Source: Lentisphaera profundi (lineage in GTDB: Bacteria > Verrucomicrobiota > Lentisphaeria > Lentisphaerales > Lentisphaeraceae). From it: a DNA stretch of 64,000 bases. This document shows, in pieces, positions 9,322 through 18,118 of this stretch. The stretch spans positions 2,294,001 to 2,358,000 of the forward strand of contig NZ_CP117812.1 of NCBI RefSeq assembly GCF_028728065.1, written 5' to 3'. The notes under the pieces were generated by a model. The model had not been told where the DNA came from. It saw only the letters and a program-made list of their open reading frames with translations, and did not search any database. Position 1 is the first letter of the stretch; every line of letters begins with the position of its first letter. The translations under genes were made by a program, and so were the position numbers.

Positions 9322-9954
9322 ATGACATCTATAATTATAACCGCCTTTAACTACGAAAAATACCTAGAGCGCGCCATAAGAAGTGCAATAAAACAAAGCA
9401 TTAAAGATTATGAAATTATTGTCGTAAATGACTGTAGCACCGACCGCACAAAAGAAATCCTCGATAATTATACAGATGAAGTCCGCGTTTATAATTTAGA
9501 AAAGAATGTGGGACTCTCTGCGGCCAGAAATTTTGGCCTCAGAAAAGCAAAAGGTCAGTTTGTCACTTTCCTTGACGCCGATGACTACATTCATAGTGAT
9601 TTACTCTATACATCATCACTGTTCTTATATGAAAACAATGACTTAGATGCCATTTCTGTTGATTATCATCTCGTTGATGAAAGAGGAAATCATATAGAAA
9701 TGATAAACGCAGATAAATCACCAATTGCCTGTGGCATACTGTTTAGGAAAGACCAACTCTTTGAAATTGGTTTATACGATGAATGTTTTTTAGCTAGAGA
9801 GGAGGAAGATCTAAGAATTCGCTTCCTAAAAAAATATAAAATCACTAGAATCCCCATCCCTCTCTATAGATATAGGATGCATCAACGTAATTTAACTAAA
9901 GATGACAAAAAAATGGATGTTTTTAAAGATCAATTAGAAAGGAAACATGTTTAA
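9322..9954 (+). CDS. Glycosyltransferase family 2
   Basis: This protein of about 210 residues has the GT-A fold start SIIITAFNYEKYLERAIRSA, then VVNDCSTDRTKE and the metal-binding acidic motif TFLDADDYIH. It should add one sugar from a nucleotide donor to the growing lipid-linked glycan. I chose the ATG at 9322 because the family begins at MTSIIITAFN; an upstream in-frame TTG at 9295 would add nine non-family residues. It is somewhat short for the family. Its stop overlaps the next gene by one base, so the two are probably cotranslated. Donor and acceptor cannot be read from the sequence. Confidence 0.88.
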   Translation: MTSIIITAFNYEKYLERAIRSAIKQSIKDYEIIVVNDCSTDRTKEILDNYTDEVRVYNLEKNVGLSAARNFGLRKAKGQFVTFLDADDYIHSDLLYTSSLFLYENNDLDAISVDYHLVDERGNHIEMINADKSPIACGILFRKDQLFEIGLYDECFLAREEEDLRIRFLKKYKITRIPIPLYRYRMHQRNLTKDDKKMDVFKDQLERKHV

Positions 9955-10478
9955 TGGCACATTTTTTAAAAGGTAATAATTTAGAGTTAGAAGCCATCTC
10001 TTTAGATCACATTTCTGACAAATATATATCATGGTTTCACGATAAAGATGTCAAAAAAGGATTATATTCTGGTCGAAAGCCTGCCAGCACAACAAGTCTG
10101 GAGTCATATATAGCCACTACTTTGGCAAACCCTAAAGCTATAATGTTTGCTATCATTTATCAAAGTGAACACATCGGAAATATAAAGATCGATAATTTTG
10201 ATTCCATCTCACAAACAGCAGAATTAGGCATATTAATTGGTGAAAAGCAACACTGGGGAAAGGGCCTAGGCTTCGAAGCTTGTCAACTTGTTATTGATTA
10301 TGCGTTTAATGAATTAAATTTTAGAAAAATTCTTCTGAGTGTTTTCACCAACAACCCAAATGCGACTAGATTATATGAAAAACTTGGATTTAATATTGAA
10401 GGACAATTAAAGGAACAAGTTTACATTGATGGCCAGTATGTAGATAAAATTTATATGGGTTTATTTAAAGATAAATGA
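9954..10478 (+). CDS. GNAT family N-acetyltransferase (PseH/RimJ-like)
   Basis: This 174-residue acetyltransferase shows the acetyl-CoA binding segment as GEKQHWGKGLGFEACQLVIDYAF, followed by LNFRKILLSVFTNNPNATRLYEKLGF and a GQLKEQVYIDGQYVDKIYMG end. These are typical of the RimJ/RimL and PseH subgroup. PseH acetylates the 4-amino group of the pseudaminic acid precursor. The adjacent nucleotidyltransferase, transaminase and NeuB genes suggest a similar role on an amino-sugar intermediate. The exact substrate is inferred. Start and stop overlap the neighbours by 1 and 4 bases. Confidence 0.85.
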   Translation: MAHFLKGNNLELEAISLDHISDKYISWFHDKDVKKGLYSGRKPASTTSLESYIATTLANPKAIMFAIIYQSEHIGNIKIDNFDSISQTAELGILIGEKQHWGKGLGFEACQLVIDYAFNELNFRKILLSVFTNNPNATRLYEKLGFNIEGQLKEQVYIDGQYVDKIYMGLFKDK

Positions 10479-11239
10479 AAAATATTTTAATGCTCATTCA
10501 AGCTCGCATGGGTTCGTCACGTTTACCACAAAAAGTTCTGACTGAAATCGCTGAAAAACCTTTAATTCAACATCTGTGGGATCGCTTAAAAAAAAGTCAA
10601 TTTATTGAACACTCGGCCATTATCACTACTACCAATAAAGAGGATGATCAATTAGTCGCTTATTGCAATGCCAATCATATCCCTATACATCGTGGTTCTG
10701 ATTGGGATGTACTTGATCGTTTTTACCAAAGTTCTTTAAATTATCCTAATTCCGACACTATCGTAAGAATATGTTCAGACAACCCGCTACACAGTTATAA
10801 AGTTTTGGATTTTGTCATTAATCAATACCTAGGTTCAAACGTTGATTATTTTTCAAATTCAAATCATGAGCCAGACTATTTAGAAGATGGCTTTGATGTA
10901 GAAATTTTTTCCAAAGAAACCTTACATACAGCATGGAAAAATGCAAAGCTTTTATCTGAGCGTGAACACGTCACTCCCTATATAAAAAACTCCGGTTTGT
11001 TTAAATGTGCATGGAAGAAAGCCTGTAAAGATTATCATTTTAAGCTATCGGTTGACACCGAAAATGATCGACTTGCCGTTGAGGAAATTTTTAAAGCTCT
11101 ACGTAGTATCGAGGATTTCTCTATTGAAGAGGTTGTCACTTTACTCCAAGAAAAACCCGAAATCCTAAAAATCAACCAAGAGAGTATTATTAACTCAGGG
11201 TATCTAAAGTCCCTTAAAGAAGATAAGGAAATCTACTGA
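10475..11239 (+). CDS. SpsF-type cytidylyltransferase (CMP-sugar synthetase-like)
   Basis: This 254-residue protein begins MLIQARMGSSRLPQKVL, the nucleotide-binding loop of the SpsF/NeuA/KdsB superfamily, followed by HRGSDWDVLDRFYQ and VRICSDNPLHS. It should activate an acidic or amino sugar with CTP; in this cluster the NeuB product is the obvious substrate. The SpsF branch is distinct from canonical NeuA and is often found in nonulosonate or spore-coat glycan clusters. It overlaps the upstream GNAT by ATGA and the downstream transaminase by one base, giving tight translational coupling. Confidence 0.88.
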   Translation: MKNILMLIQARMGSSRLPQKVLTEIAEKPLIQHLWDRLKKSQFIEHSAIITTTNKEDDQLVAYCNANHIPIHRGSDWDVLDRFYQSSLNYPNSDTIVRICSDNPLHSYKVLDFVINQYLGSNVDYFSNSNHEPDYLEDGFDVEIFSKETLHTAWKNAKLLSEREHVTPYIKNSGLFKCAWKKACKDYHFKLSVDTENDRLAVEEIFKALRSIEDFSIEEVVTLLQEKPEILKINQESIINSGYLKSLKEDKEIY

Positions 11240-12552
11240 TGCAGATAGGTAAATCTCAAAAACTGTATACCAAAGCCAAAAAAATCATTCCCGGTGGCAC
11301 TCAACTTTTATCGAAACGCCCAGAGATGTTTTTACCTGATTACTGGCCTGCTTACTTTTCTAAGGCTAAAGGTTGTGAAGTTTGGGATCTAGATAATAAG
11401 CACTATTACGACTTTGCTTACATGGGAGTAGGAGCAAATTTACTCGGCTATGCAAATGATATTATTGATCAAAAGGTTATTGAGTCAATTCATAATGGAA
11501 CTAACTCTACATTAAATTGCCCCGAAGAAATTGACTTAGCCGAAAAACTAATATCGCTCCACCCGTGGTCTGATATGGTTAGATACACAAAAACTGGTGG
11601 TGAAGCCATGTCCGTAGCCGTTCGTATTGCTCGTGCTCATACCCACAAAGAAAAAATATTATTTTGTGGGTATCATGGTTGGCACGATTGGTATATAGCC
11701 TCAAACTTAAGTTCTGATAGCTCATTAAATGGTCACCTACTTCCCGGCCTCTCTCCTGCAGGTGTCCCACAATCACTTGAGGGAACATCTTTCCCCTTCA
11801 CTTATAACGATACTGAAGGCTTTAAAACTCTATTTGAGAGCCATAAAGGTGAACTCGCTTGTATCGTCATGGAACCAGTCAGAAATCATGAGCCATCCAC
11901 AGAATTCCTAACAACTATTCGCACTTTATGTACTGCATATAATATCGTATTAATCGTCGACGAAATCACTGCTGGATTTAGAATGAATATTGGAGGAGCT
12001 CATCTTCGTTATGATTTTGAACCCGATATTGCTACTTTTGGTAAAGCTTTTAGTAATGGTTACCCAATGGGAGCCATTATTGGTAAGAGAAAAATCATGG
12101 AGGCTGCACAAGGCTCTTTCATCAGCAGCCTTTTTTGGACTGAACGCACGGGCTTAACCGCAGCCTTAGCTACTATCAAAGAGATGGAAAGTCAGAATAC
12201 ACCCGACACTATTATGAAAGTGGGAACTCGAGTCAAAAATGCTTGGCTAGAAATTTCTGAATCAACTGTTGTCCCCATTACAATAACAGGCCTACCCTCA
12301 GTTATTTCCATGAGCTTTGATCATGAGAAAAAGCTTGAGTTAAAAACCCTTTTAACTCAAGAAATGTTAAAGCGTGGTTTCTTAGCTACCACAGCATTTT
12401 ACGCTTGCTCCGCCCATGAGCCCTATATCGATCACTATCTAGATAATTTAAAAGCCGTTTTTCAAACACTAAAAATCGCCATCGACAACAATACGATTGA
12501 AGCTTCACTTCTAGGGGAAGTTTGTCACGCAGGATTTAAAAGGTTAACCTAA
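11239..12552 (+). CDS. Class III PLP aminotransferase (glutamate-1-semialdehyde aminomutase-like)
   Basis: This 437-residue protein resembles HemL in fold: KIIPGGTQLLSKRP near the start, KTGGEAMSVAVRIARAHT, CGYHGWHDWY, VDEITAGFRMNIGG, and the PLP lysine in ATFGKAFSNGYPMGAIIG (about residue 269). A tetrapyrrole role is unlikely, because the gene is locked between a cytidylyltransferase and an SDR in a polysaccharide operon. It more probably transaminates or isomerises a sugar aldehyde or ketone. The usual nonulosonate transaminases (PseC, LegC) belong to the DegT family, so this enzyme class marks a non-standard pathway. Confidence 0.9.
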   Translation: MQIGKSQKLYTKAKKIIPGGTQLLSKRPEMFLPDYWPAYFSKAKGCEVWDLDNKHYYDFAYMGVGANLLGYANDIIDQKVIESIHNGTNSTLNCPEEIDLAEKLISLHPWSDMVRYTKTGGEAMSVAVRIARAHTHKEKILFCGYHGWHDWYIASNLSSDSSLNGHLLPGLSPAGVPQSLEGTSFPFTYNDTEGFKTLFESHKGELACIVMEPVRNHEPSTEFLTTIRTLCTAYNIVLIVDEITAGFRMNIGGAHLRYDFEPDIATFGKAFSNGYPMGAIIGKRKIMEAAQGSFISSLFWTERTGLTAALATIKEMESQNTPDTIMKVGTRVKNAWLEISESTVVPITITGLPSVISMSFDHEKKLELKTLLTQEMLKRGFLATTAFYACSAHEPYIDHYLDNLKAVFQTLKIAIDNNTIEASLLGEVCHAGFKRLT

Positions 12553-13370
12553 TGAAAAGAACTACCGACCCACAAGAAATTGACTTCAAATCAAAATTTG
12601 ATCTTCAAGATAAAGTAATTATTATAACGGGTGCCTGCGGTTTAATTGGTCGGGCCTTCTGTGAAGCTGCGGCACAATTTGGCGCTCATATTGTCGTGGC
12701 CGATATTGAAAAAGCTAATCCCACTGAGTTCGCCGATTCACTTACTAAAAGACACAATAGAACGATGCTGGGAGTCACAGTTGATGTGGTAGACAAGAGC
12801 TCAGTTCAGCAATTATTAGATATAACTTTAAAAACTTTTTCAAAAGTCAATGGACTCGTAAATAGTCATCAAAATAAAACCAATAGTTTTTTTGAGAAAT
12901 TTGAAGATTATACTGAAGATAATTGGGATGCTGTTGTGGAAACAAACTTAAAGGGGACTTTCCTAAGCTGCCAAGTTATCGGCACATGGATGGCGAATCA
13001 TAAGGGTGGGAAAATTGTTAATATCCCATCAACTTATTCTGTCGTCGCTCCTAATCAAAATCTTTATAAAGGCACAAACATGGGTTGTCCTGCCGCCTAT
13101 TCTGCGAGCAAAGGTGGGGTTGATGCACTCTCAAGGTATCTGGCTTCATATTGGGCAAATAAAAACATTCAAGTCAATATGATAACTCCTCATGGTGTCT
13201 GGAATAAGCATGAAGAGAATTTTGAAGAGAATTTCTCGCAATTCTCTCCTATGGAAAGAATGAGCTACAACCATGAAGTCGCCTCTGCACTAATCTATCT
13301 TTTAAGCGATGCCTCCTCATATGTCACTGGTGACAATATGCTCGTAGAGGGCGGTTGGACGGTCTGGTGA
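12552..13370 (+). CDS. Short-chain dehydrogenase/reductase (SDR)
   Basis: This is a classical SDR of 272 residues. The cofactor site is IITGACGLIGRAF near residue 25, the NAG-like position reads GLVNSHQNKTN, and the catalytic residues are in NIPSTYS and CPAAYSASKGG (Tyr and Lys). The C-terminus SYVTGDNMLVEGGWTVW is typical. It should oxidise or reduce a hydroxyl or keto group of a sugar or sugar acid. It starts one base inside the stop codon of the transaminase gene and precedes NeuB, so it probably works on an intermediate of the same acidic sugar. Confidence 0.9.
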   Translation: MKRTTDPQEIDFKSKFDLQDKVIIITGACGLIGRAFCEAAAQFGAHIVVADIEKANPTEFADSLTKRHNRTMLGVTVDVVDKSSVQQLLDITLKTFSKVNGLVNSHQNKTNSFFEKFEDYTEDNWDAVVETNLKGTFLSCQVIGTWMANHKGGKIVNIPSTYSVVAPNQNLYKGTNMGCPAAYSASKGGVDALSRYLASYWANKNIQVNMITPHGVWNKHEENFEENFSQFSPMERMSYNHEVASALIYLLSDASSYVTGDNMLVEGGWTVW

Positions 13371-13404
13371 AAATCAAAAAATTTATTAATTTTAAGGAAT
13401 ACAT

Positions 13405-14454
13405 ATGAAAACAACCGATATCTTCCCAAAACATAAGGGTAACAGCCCTTATATAATCGCCGAAGCAGGCGTGAATCATGAAGGCTCCATTGACCTGGCT
13501 AAGCGTCTTATCGAAGAAGCAAAAGAAGGTGGCGCTCACGCCATTAAATTCCAAACCTATAAAGCAGAAACAATCGCCTCCAAAGACTCACCTTACTACT
13601 GGGATTTGAATTCAGAACCCACGACAAGTCAGTATGAACTATTCAAAAAATATGATAGTTTTTGGAAGGAAGAATACGGCCAATTAAAAGAGCATTGCGA
13701 TAAGTTTGATATTGAATTCATGAGTACAGCTTTTGATGCTGAATCAGCAATCTTTTTAAATGAACTTATGAATGTGTTTAAAATCTCTTCATCAGATTTA
13801 ACCAATCTTCCCTTCATTGAATTACAATGCTCATTTAATAAGCCCGTCCTTTTATCCACCGGTGCAGCTTACAAATGGGAAATCATGCAGGCACTCGAAA
13901 GCATCCACAAATATAAAAACCCCACTTGCCTTTTCCATTGTATTTTGAATTACCCGACGCCCAATAAAAATGCTAATTTAGCGATGATCAGAGATTTGAA
14001 ACAAACTTTCCCCAATGTAGTTCCGGGCTACTCTGATCACACTTTACCTGGTGACATGTCAAACCTTGTCTATTCTGCTTTACTTGGCGCTCAAATTATT
14101 GAGAAACATTTCACCCATGACAAGACTTTGCCTGGTAATGATCATTACCATGCTATGGATAAAGAAGATTTAAAACATTTTTGGACGAAATGGAATGAAG
14201 TCGAAGAATTACTAGGTCACTCAGAGATCACCGCTCTAGATGTTGAAAATTCTGCTCGTCAAAATGCTCGCCGCAGTCTCGTTACAAGTCGATATATAAA
14301 AGCAGGCACTATGATCACCGAAGCTGACCTGACATGGAAACGTCCTGCTTCGGGTATCTCCCCCAAATATATATCAGACGTAATTGGATCACGCGTACTC
14401 AAAGACATCCCAGAAGATAGCGTCATGAAGTGGAGCATGCTGGAAGGTCAATGA
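13405..14454 (+). CDS. neuB: N-acetylneuraminate synthase family (NeuB-like) with SAF domain
   Basis: This 349-residue enzyme condenses phosphoenolpyruvate with a six-carbon amino-sugar aldehyde to give a nine-carbon sialic-acid-type sugar. The NeuB TIM barrel is shown by YIIAEAGVNHEGSIDLAKRLIEEA, HAIKFQTYKAE, FKISSSDLTN, HCILNYPTP, GYSDHT and IEKHFTHDK. A C-terminal antifreeze-like SAF domain (about 280-345) includes RRSLVTSRYIKAGTMI. AAGGAATACAT before the ATG gives a clear Shine-Dalgarno. No PseB/PseC/LegB homologues are nearby, so the precursor is unknown. The next gene overlaps by ATGA. Confidence 0.93.
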   Translation: MKTTDIFPKHKGNSPYIIAEAGVNHEGSIDLAKRLIEEAKEGGAHAIKFQTYKAETIASKDSPYYWDLNSEPTTSQYELFKKYDSFWKEEYGQLKEHCDKFDIEFMSTAFDAESAIFLNELMNVFKISSSDLTNLPFIELQCSFNKPVLLSTGAAYKWEIMQALESIHKYKNPTCLFHCILNYPTPNKNANLAMIRDLKQTFPNVVPGYSDHTLPGDMSNLVYSALLGAQIIEKHFTHDKTLPGNDHYHAMDKEDLKHFWTKWNEVEELLGHSEITALDVENSARQNARRSLVTSRYIKAGTMITEADLTWKRPASGISPKYISDVIGSRVLKDIPEDSVMKWSMLEGQ

Positions 14455-15725
14455 TTAAAGATCTAGAACAGCTTTTTGATGACTTATGGCCCATATGCAG
14501 AAGTATTACGGGTGATGGCCTTAGACAGTCATTTAAATTATTACAGGAAGTTGCGCCCTATCGATTAACAGAAGTTCCTTCTGGAACCAAAGTTTTTGAT
14601 TGGGAAGTTCCTAGAGAATGGAATATTCATCAGGCCTACATTCTTGATCCCGAGGGTAAAAGAATTTGTGACTTCAAGGTAAATAACTTACACGTCGTTA
14701 ATTATAGTTGCCCGATCACATGTGAAATGAGTTTAGAGCAGCTCATTCCTCATCTGCATTATCTTGAAAATCAACCCGAAATAATCCCCTATATAACCTC
14801 CTATTATCAAGATAACTGGGGATTTTGCTTAAGTCACAATCAATTTAAGTCACTGAGAGAAGGTTTATATCAAGTAGTTATAGCAAGTTCACTTGAAAAA
14901 GGTAGCCTCACCTACGGCGATCTCATTCTAAAAGGAGCATCCGAGCAGGAAATATTATTAACCTCTTATCTCTGCCATCCGAGTATGGCTATTAACGAAT
15001 TATCCGGCCCTTTAGTTTTATCTTTTTTATACCGAGAACTCAATAAAATCAAAAATAGGAAGTTCACTTATCGTTTTGTTCTTGCGCCAGAGACCATTGG
15101 CCATATTGCCTACATCGATCAACACCATCAAATTTTAAAGAAAAACGTTGTCGCTGGCTATGTTATAACATGTGTTGGTCATGATGGGAAATTCGTCTAC
15201 AAAAAATCCCGTTTAGGCGATAAAACTGTTGATCAAATCACGGAACATTATTTGAAATTTTCTGCTAAAACATTTGAAGCTAGACCTTTTACGACCGGAG
15301 GAAGCGACGAACGACAATACTGTAGTCCTGGCATTGATCTACCCGTAGGTTCACTTATGCGTACGCCATATAAAGAATACGCTGAGTATCATACTTCTGC
15401 AGATAATAAAGCCATAATTTCTTTTGACGCCTTACAAGAGACCGTAGAAGCATACCAAGATTTGGTCAAGTGTATTGAGCTCAACCAAACGTACATTCGT
15501 ACTAATCCACACTGTGAAGTCCAATTGGGTAAAAGAGGCTTATACGATAATATTGGCGCTTGGACAAAAAGGAATGACTTTAGATCAAACTTGTTAAATT
15601 TCTTAGCATTCTGTGATGGGAATTTGTCACTTCTCGAAATTTCTGAATTAAGTCAAACCTTTATTCTCGATTATACGGCTGTTATCGAGGCCTGCCTAGA
15701 ACACGATTTGATTAAATTAACATGA
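14451..15725 (+). CDS. DUF4910 aminopeptidase-like protein with C-terminal winged helix
   Basis: This protein of 424 residues matches what I know as the DUF4910 family: an M28-like zinc-hydrolase fold followed by a small winged-helix (HTH_47) domain. Visible segments are LWPICRSITGDGLR, the putative zinc-ligand region YLCHPSMAINELSGP, FVLAPETIGHIAYI and the C-terminal winged helix starting near NLLNFLAFCDGNLSL. The ATG at 14451 overlaps the neuB stop (ATGA) and is preferred over an in-frame upstream codon at 14430. The family recurs in surface-glycan clusters. A deacylase or amidase acting on an amino-sugar intermediate is my inference. Confidence 0.8.
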   Translation: MIKDLEQLFDDLWPICRSITGDGLRQSFKLLQEVAPYRLTEVPSGTKVFDWEVPREWNIHQAYILDPEGKRICDFKVNNLHVVNYSCPITCEMSLEQLIPHLHYLENQPEIIPYITSYYQDNWGFCLSHNQFKSLREGLYQVVIASSLEKGSLTYGDLILKGASEQEILLTSYLCHPSMAINELSGPLVLSFLYRELNKIKNRKFTYRFVLAPETIGHIAYIDQHHQILKKNVVAGYVITCVGHDGKFVYKKSRLGDKTVDQITEHYLKFSAKTFEARPFTTGGSDERQYCSPGIDLPVGSLMRTPYKEYAEYHTSADNKAIISFDALQETVEAYQDLVKCIELNQTYIRTNPHCEVQLGKRGLYDNIGAWTKRNDFRSNLLNFLAFCDGNLSLLEISELSQTFILDYTAVIEACLEHDLIKLT

Positions 15726-17092
15726 CCTTTGAAGAAATAAAAAAAGACTTCTATGCCAAAGCAGGTGATCTTTCACTCTTCGAGGGGACGAAAGCTAATT
15801 ACCTAAAAGTAGCTCTGGATGGAATAAAGGTAAACTATCAAAAACAGGGGGCTTTTAAAACTCCAATTTTTGATAATATTTTTGCTTTTAGACTGCGTAA
15901 TATTTTAAAACGCTCCATATCTTTTTTTAGTGATCAAAGAAAGCAGTATAAGAAACATCTGACAATGGCTAAGAAAAATCAAAATCCTGATGTTTTTTTA
16001 CTTGACCCAGGTCGTTCAAGTAAAAATGAATTCGGTGAATATGTTTCATTTTATTTCCATAAGCTTTACAATGAATTCGGTGATCGAAATATATTTTTTG
16101 CTTCTGAGAAAAAAATAGAGAATTATGCCTTACATCAAGATTCTTATAATGACAAAGCTTATTATGCTCCATTAACTTTATCTCAACAAAGTAAGGACGT
16201 ACTTAAAGACATAAAAAAAGTCTATCAAAACATAAAAAAACAAGGCTACTTTTCAGACCCAGACCTAACAAATATTCGCCTCGCGTTTCAAGTTTTCTTC
16301 AATCAATATCTTTACTGGTCACCTATATTCAAATATCTATCACCTAAAGAACTTCACTTCATCTGCCATTATCATAAAGAAGGTATGATTATGGCCGCAA
16401 AGCAGCAGAATATTAAACTTATTGAATACCAGCATGGTCTCATTGCTAAGAGTGATATTTTTTACGATTTCCCAAAAGGGATTATTTCCTTTAGAGAAAA
16501 AATGCTTTTTGCTGATCAAATCAAGGTCTATGGTCAGTTTTGGAAAGATAAAATCATCTCCGGTCACGCCTACAGTGATCTGCAAATTGAACTAAAAGGC
16601 TTCTATCAATACGAGTGTACTAGTTTCCCCTCTAACATTAGAGAGGAATTTCATTCAGATAATTTCGATCATATTTTTCTTATCACAACACAGACTTACT
16701 TGGCCGAAGCATTTATTGAATACACCCAGTTCTTACTAAACCACATTCATGAGCATAAACTCAAGATTTTAATTATAGTGAAAATACACCCTTCAGAGGA
16801 TTTAAATATTTATACCGAAAACCTTTCACCGAATCCTAATTTAATTATCACCAAAGAATTAGCTTTGGCACCCCTACTTAAAACTTCTGACCTAAATATC
16901 ACTATATATAGCACCACCGTTTATGATGCATTGAGACATAATACTCCTAGTGTTCTCCTGAATCATTCAAAATGTCGTGATTATGTTTTTGAATTACACC
17001 AAGATAGTCAATCACCCATAATTGAATTAAAGCAATTTCCAAATCTTGATTTCAACCAAAAAACCCTAACCGTAGATCACTTCTTTTCGTGA
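15722..17092 (+). CDS. Hypothetical polysaccharide biosynthesis protein, possibly GT-B glycosyltransferase
   Basis: This 456-residue soluble protein has no segment I can assign firmly. LIEYQHGLIAKSDIF (about residues 231-245) resembles the QHG motif of capsule and polysialyl-type GT-B transferases. Near the C-terminus IVKIHPSED and a TSDLNITIYSTTVYDALRHNTPSVLLNH stretch look like the donor-binding half of a GT-B fold. It overlaps DUF4910 by ATGA, so it belongs to the nonulosonate operon. A sialyltransferase-like role adding the NeuB-derived sugar is plausible but unproven. Confidence 0.6.
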   Translation: MTFEEIKKDFYAKAGDLSLFEGTKANYLKVALDGIKVNYQKQGAFKTPIFDNIFAFRLRNILKRSISFFSDQRKQYKKHLTMAKKNQNPDVFLLDPGRSSKNEFGEYVSFYFHKLYNEFGDRNIFFASEKKIENYALHQDSYNDKAYYAPLTLSQQSKDVLKDIKKVYQNIKKQGYFSDPDLTNIRLAFQVFFNQYLYWSPIFKYLSPKELHFICHYHKEGMIMAAKQQNIKLIEYQHGLIAKSDIFYDFPKGIISFREKMLFADQIKVYGQFWKDKIISGHAYSDLQIELKGFYQYECTSFPSNIREEFHSDNFDHIFLITTQTYLAEAFIEYTQFLLNHIHEHKLKILIIVKIHPSEDLNIYTENLSPNPNLIITKELALAPLLKTSDLNITIYSTTVYDALRHNTPSVLLNHSKCRDYVFELHQDSQSPIIELKQFPNLDFNQKTLTVDHFFS

Positions 17093-17203
17093 GAATGATT
17101 AAATATATATGGAAACTTGGGGTAATTATAAATTACGACATTTTAATCCCCAAAAAATACCCTAACGATTTTTCAACTCCAAATATTTATTCATAACTAA
17201 AAA

Positions 17204-18118
17204 ATGCTCATTAGTGTTATCATCCCTTGTTTTAATGTCGAAGACTACATACAAGAATGTTTAGAGTCGGTTTACCAACAGACTTATGTAAATCTTGAAG
17301 TTATCTGTATTGATAACAAGTCTTCTGATACGACTTGGGCTAAGTTGCAAGAATTAAAAAATACCTATCCCACTTTAATTCTTGAGGAAGAAATCAAGCC
17401 CGGTGCTCCAGCAGCTAGAAATAAAGGTTTAGCCTTAGCTAAAGGTGAGTGGATACAATTTCTCGATGCTGATGATTTATTGTTACAAGATAAGCTTACC
17501 CATCAGATGAGCTTAATCAAAACTGAAACCAACATGATTGTAGCGACTTCTTTTCGACGAAATACCAATGGCCATGAAAAGAGTATGAGTATCAATAGAG
17601 ATGCTTGGCTAGGCCTTTTTAGTACCTCGCTTGGAATTACATCGGCAAATTTATGGAAAAAAGACTTGCTCGTAGAAGTAAATGGATGGAATGATAGCCT
17701 AAAAAGTAGTCAAGAATACAACCTTATGTTTCGTTGCCTACAAAATGATGCGAATATCTGTTTCGATGATAAGCCATTAACCATTATACGAGAACGTGAA
17801 TCCGGCCAAATATCACAATCTAATCCAGGACCCAAATGGATTCGCTACATAGAACTGCGAAAAAATATCCTAAGTTATCTTAAAGAAAATAATCCAGTGA
17901 TAATTAAAGAAAACAATACTTTCTTTCAACAGCGTCTTTTCAATGCTATTAGAACTCTTTATCCGCATGCTCCCCAACGAGCAATTTCATTTCACCATGA
18001 ACTTATTGACAAAAAATTTCGTCCTTCAGTCGATGGAACCAACACGAAAAATTATATCCTCATGTACAACATTCTGGGTTTTAGATTAACAGAAAAAATC
18101 AAATCTCTATTCAAATGA
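17204..18118 (+). CDS. Glycosyltransferase family 2
   Basis: This 304-residue protein starts with the GT2 signature LISVIIPCFNVEDYIQECLESV, then VICIDNKSSD and a metal-binding WIQFLDADDLLLQDKL. After residue 200 the sequence is less conserved. It probably acts at the cytoplasmic face on the lipid-linked oligosaccharide. A gap of 111 bp with no repeat array precedes it. It shares ATGA with the following GT2 gene. Sugar specificity is not readable. Confidence 0.9.
   Translation: MLISVIIPCFNVEDYIQECLESVYQQTYVNLEVICIDNKSSDTTWAKLQELKNTYPTLILEEEIKPGAPAARNKGLALAKGEWIQFLDADDLLLQDKLTHQMSLIKTETNMIVATSFRRNTNGHEKSMSINRDAWLGLFSTSLGITSANLWKKDLLVEVNGWNDSLKSSQEYNLMFRCLQNDANICFDDKPLTIIRERESGQISQSNPGPKWIRYIELRKNILSYLKENNPVIIKENNTFFQQRLFNAIRTLYPHAPQRAISFHHELIDKKFRPSVDGTNTKNYILMYNILGFRLTEKIKSLFK

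Noticed and set aside
11239-12552. HemL (tetrapyrrole synthesis) assignment
   Set aside because: Overlapping neighbours are sugar-activation genes, so a sugar transaminase is far more likely.
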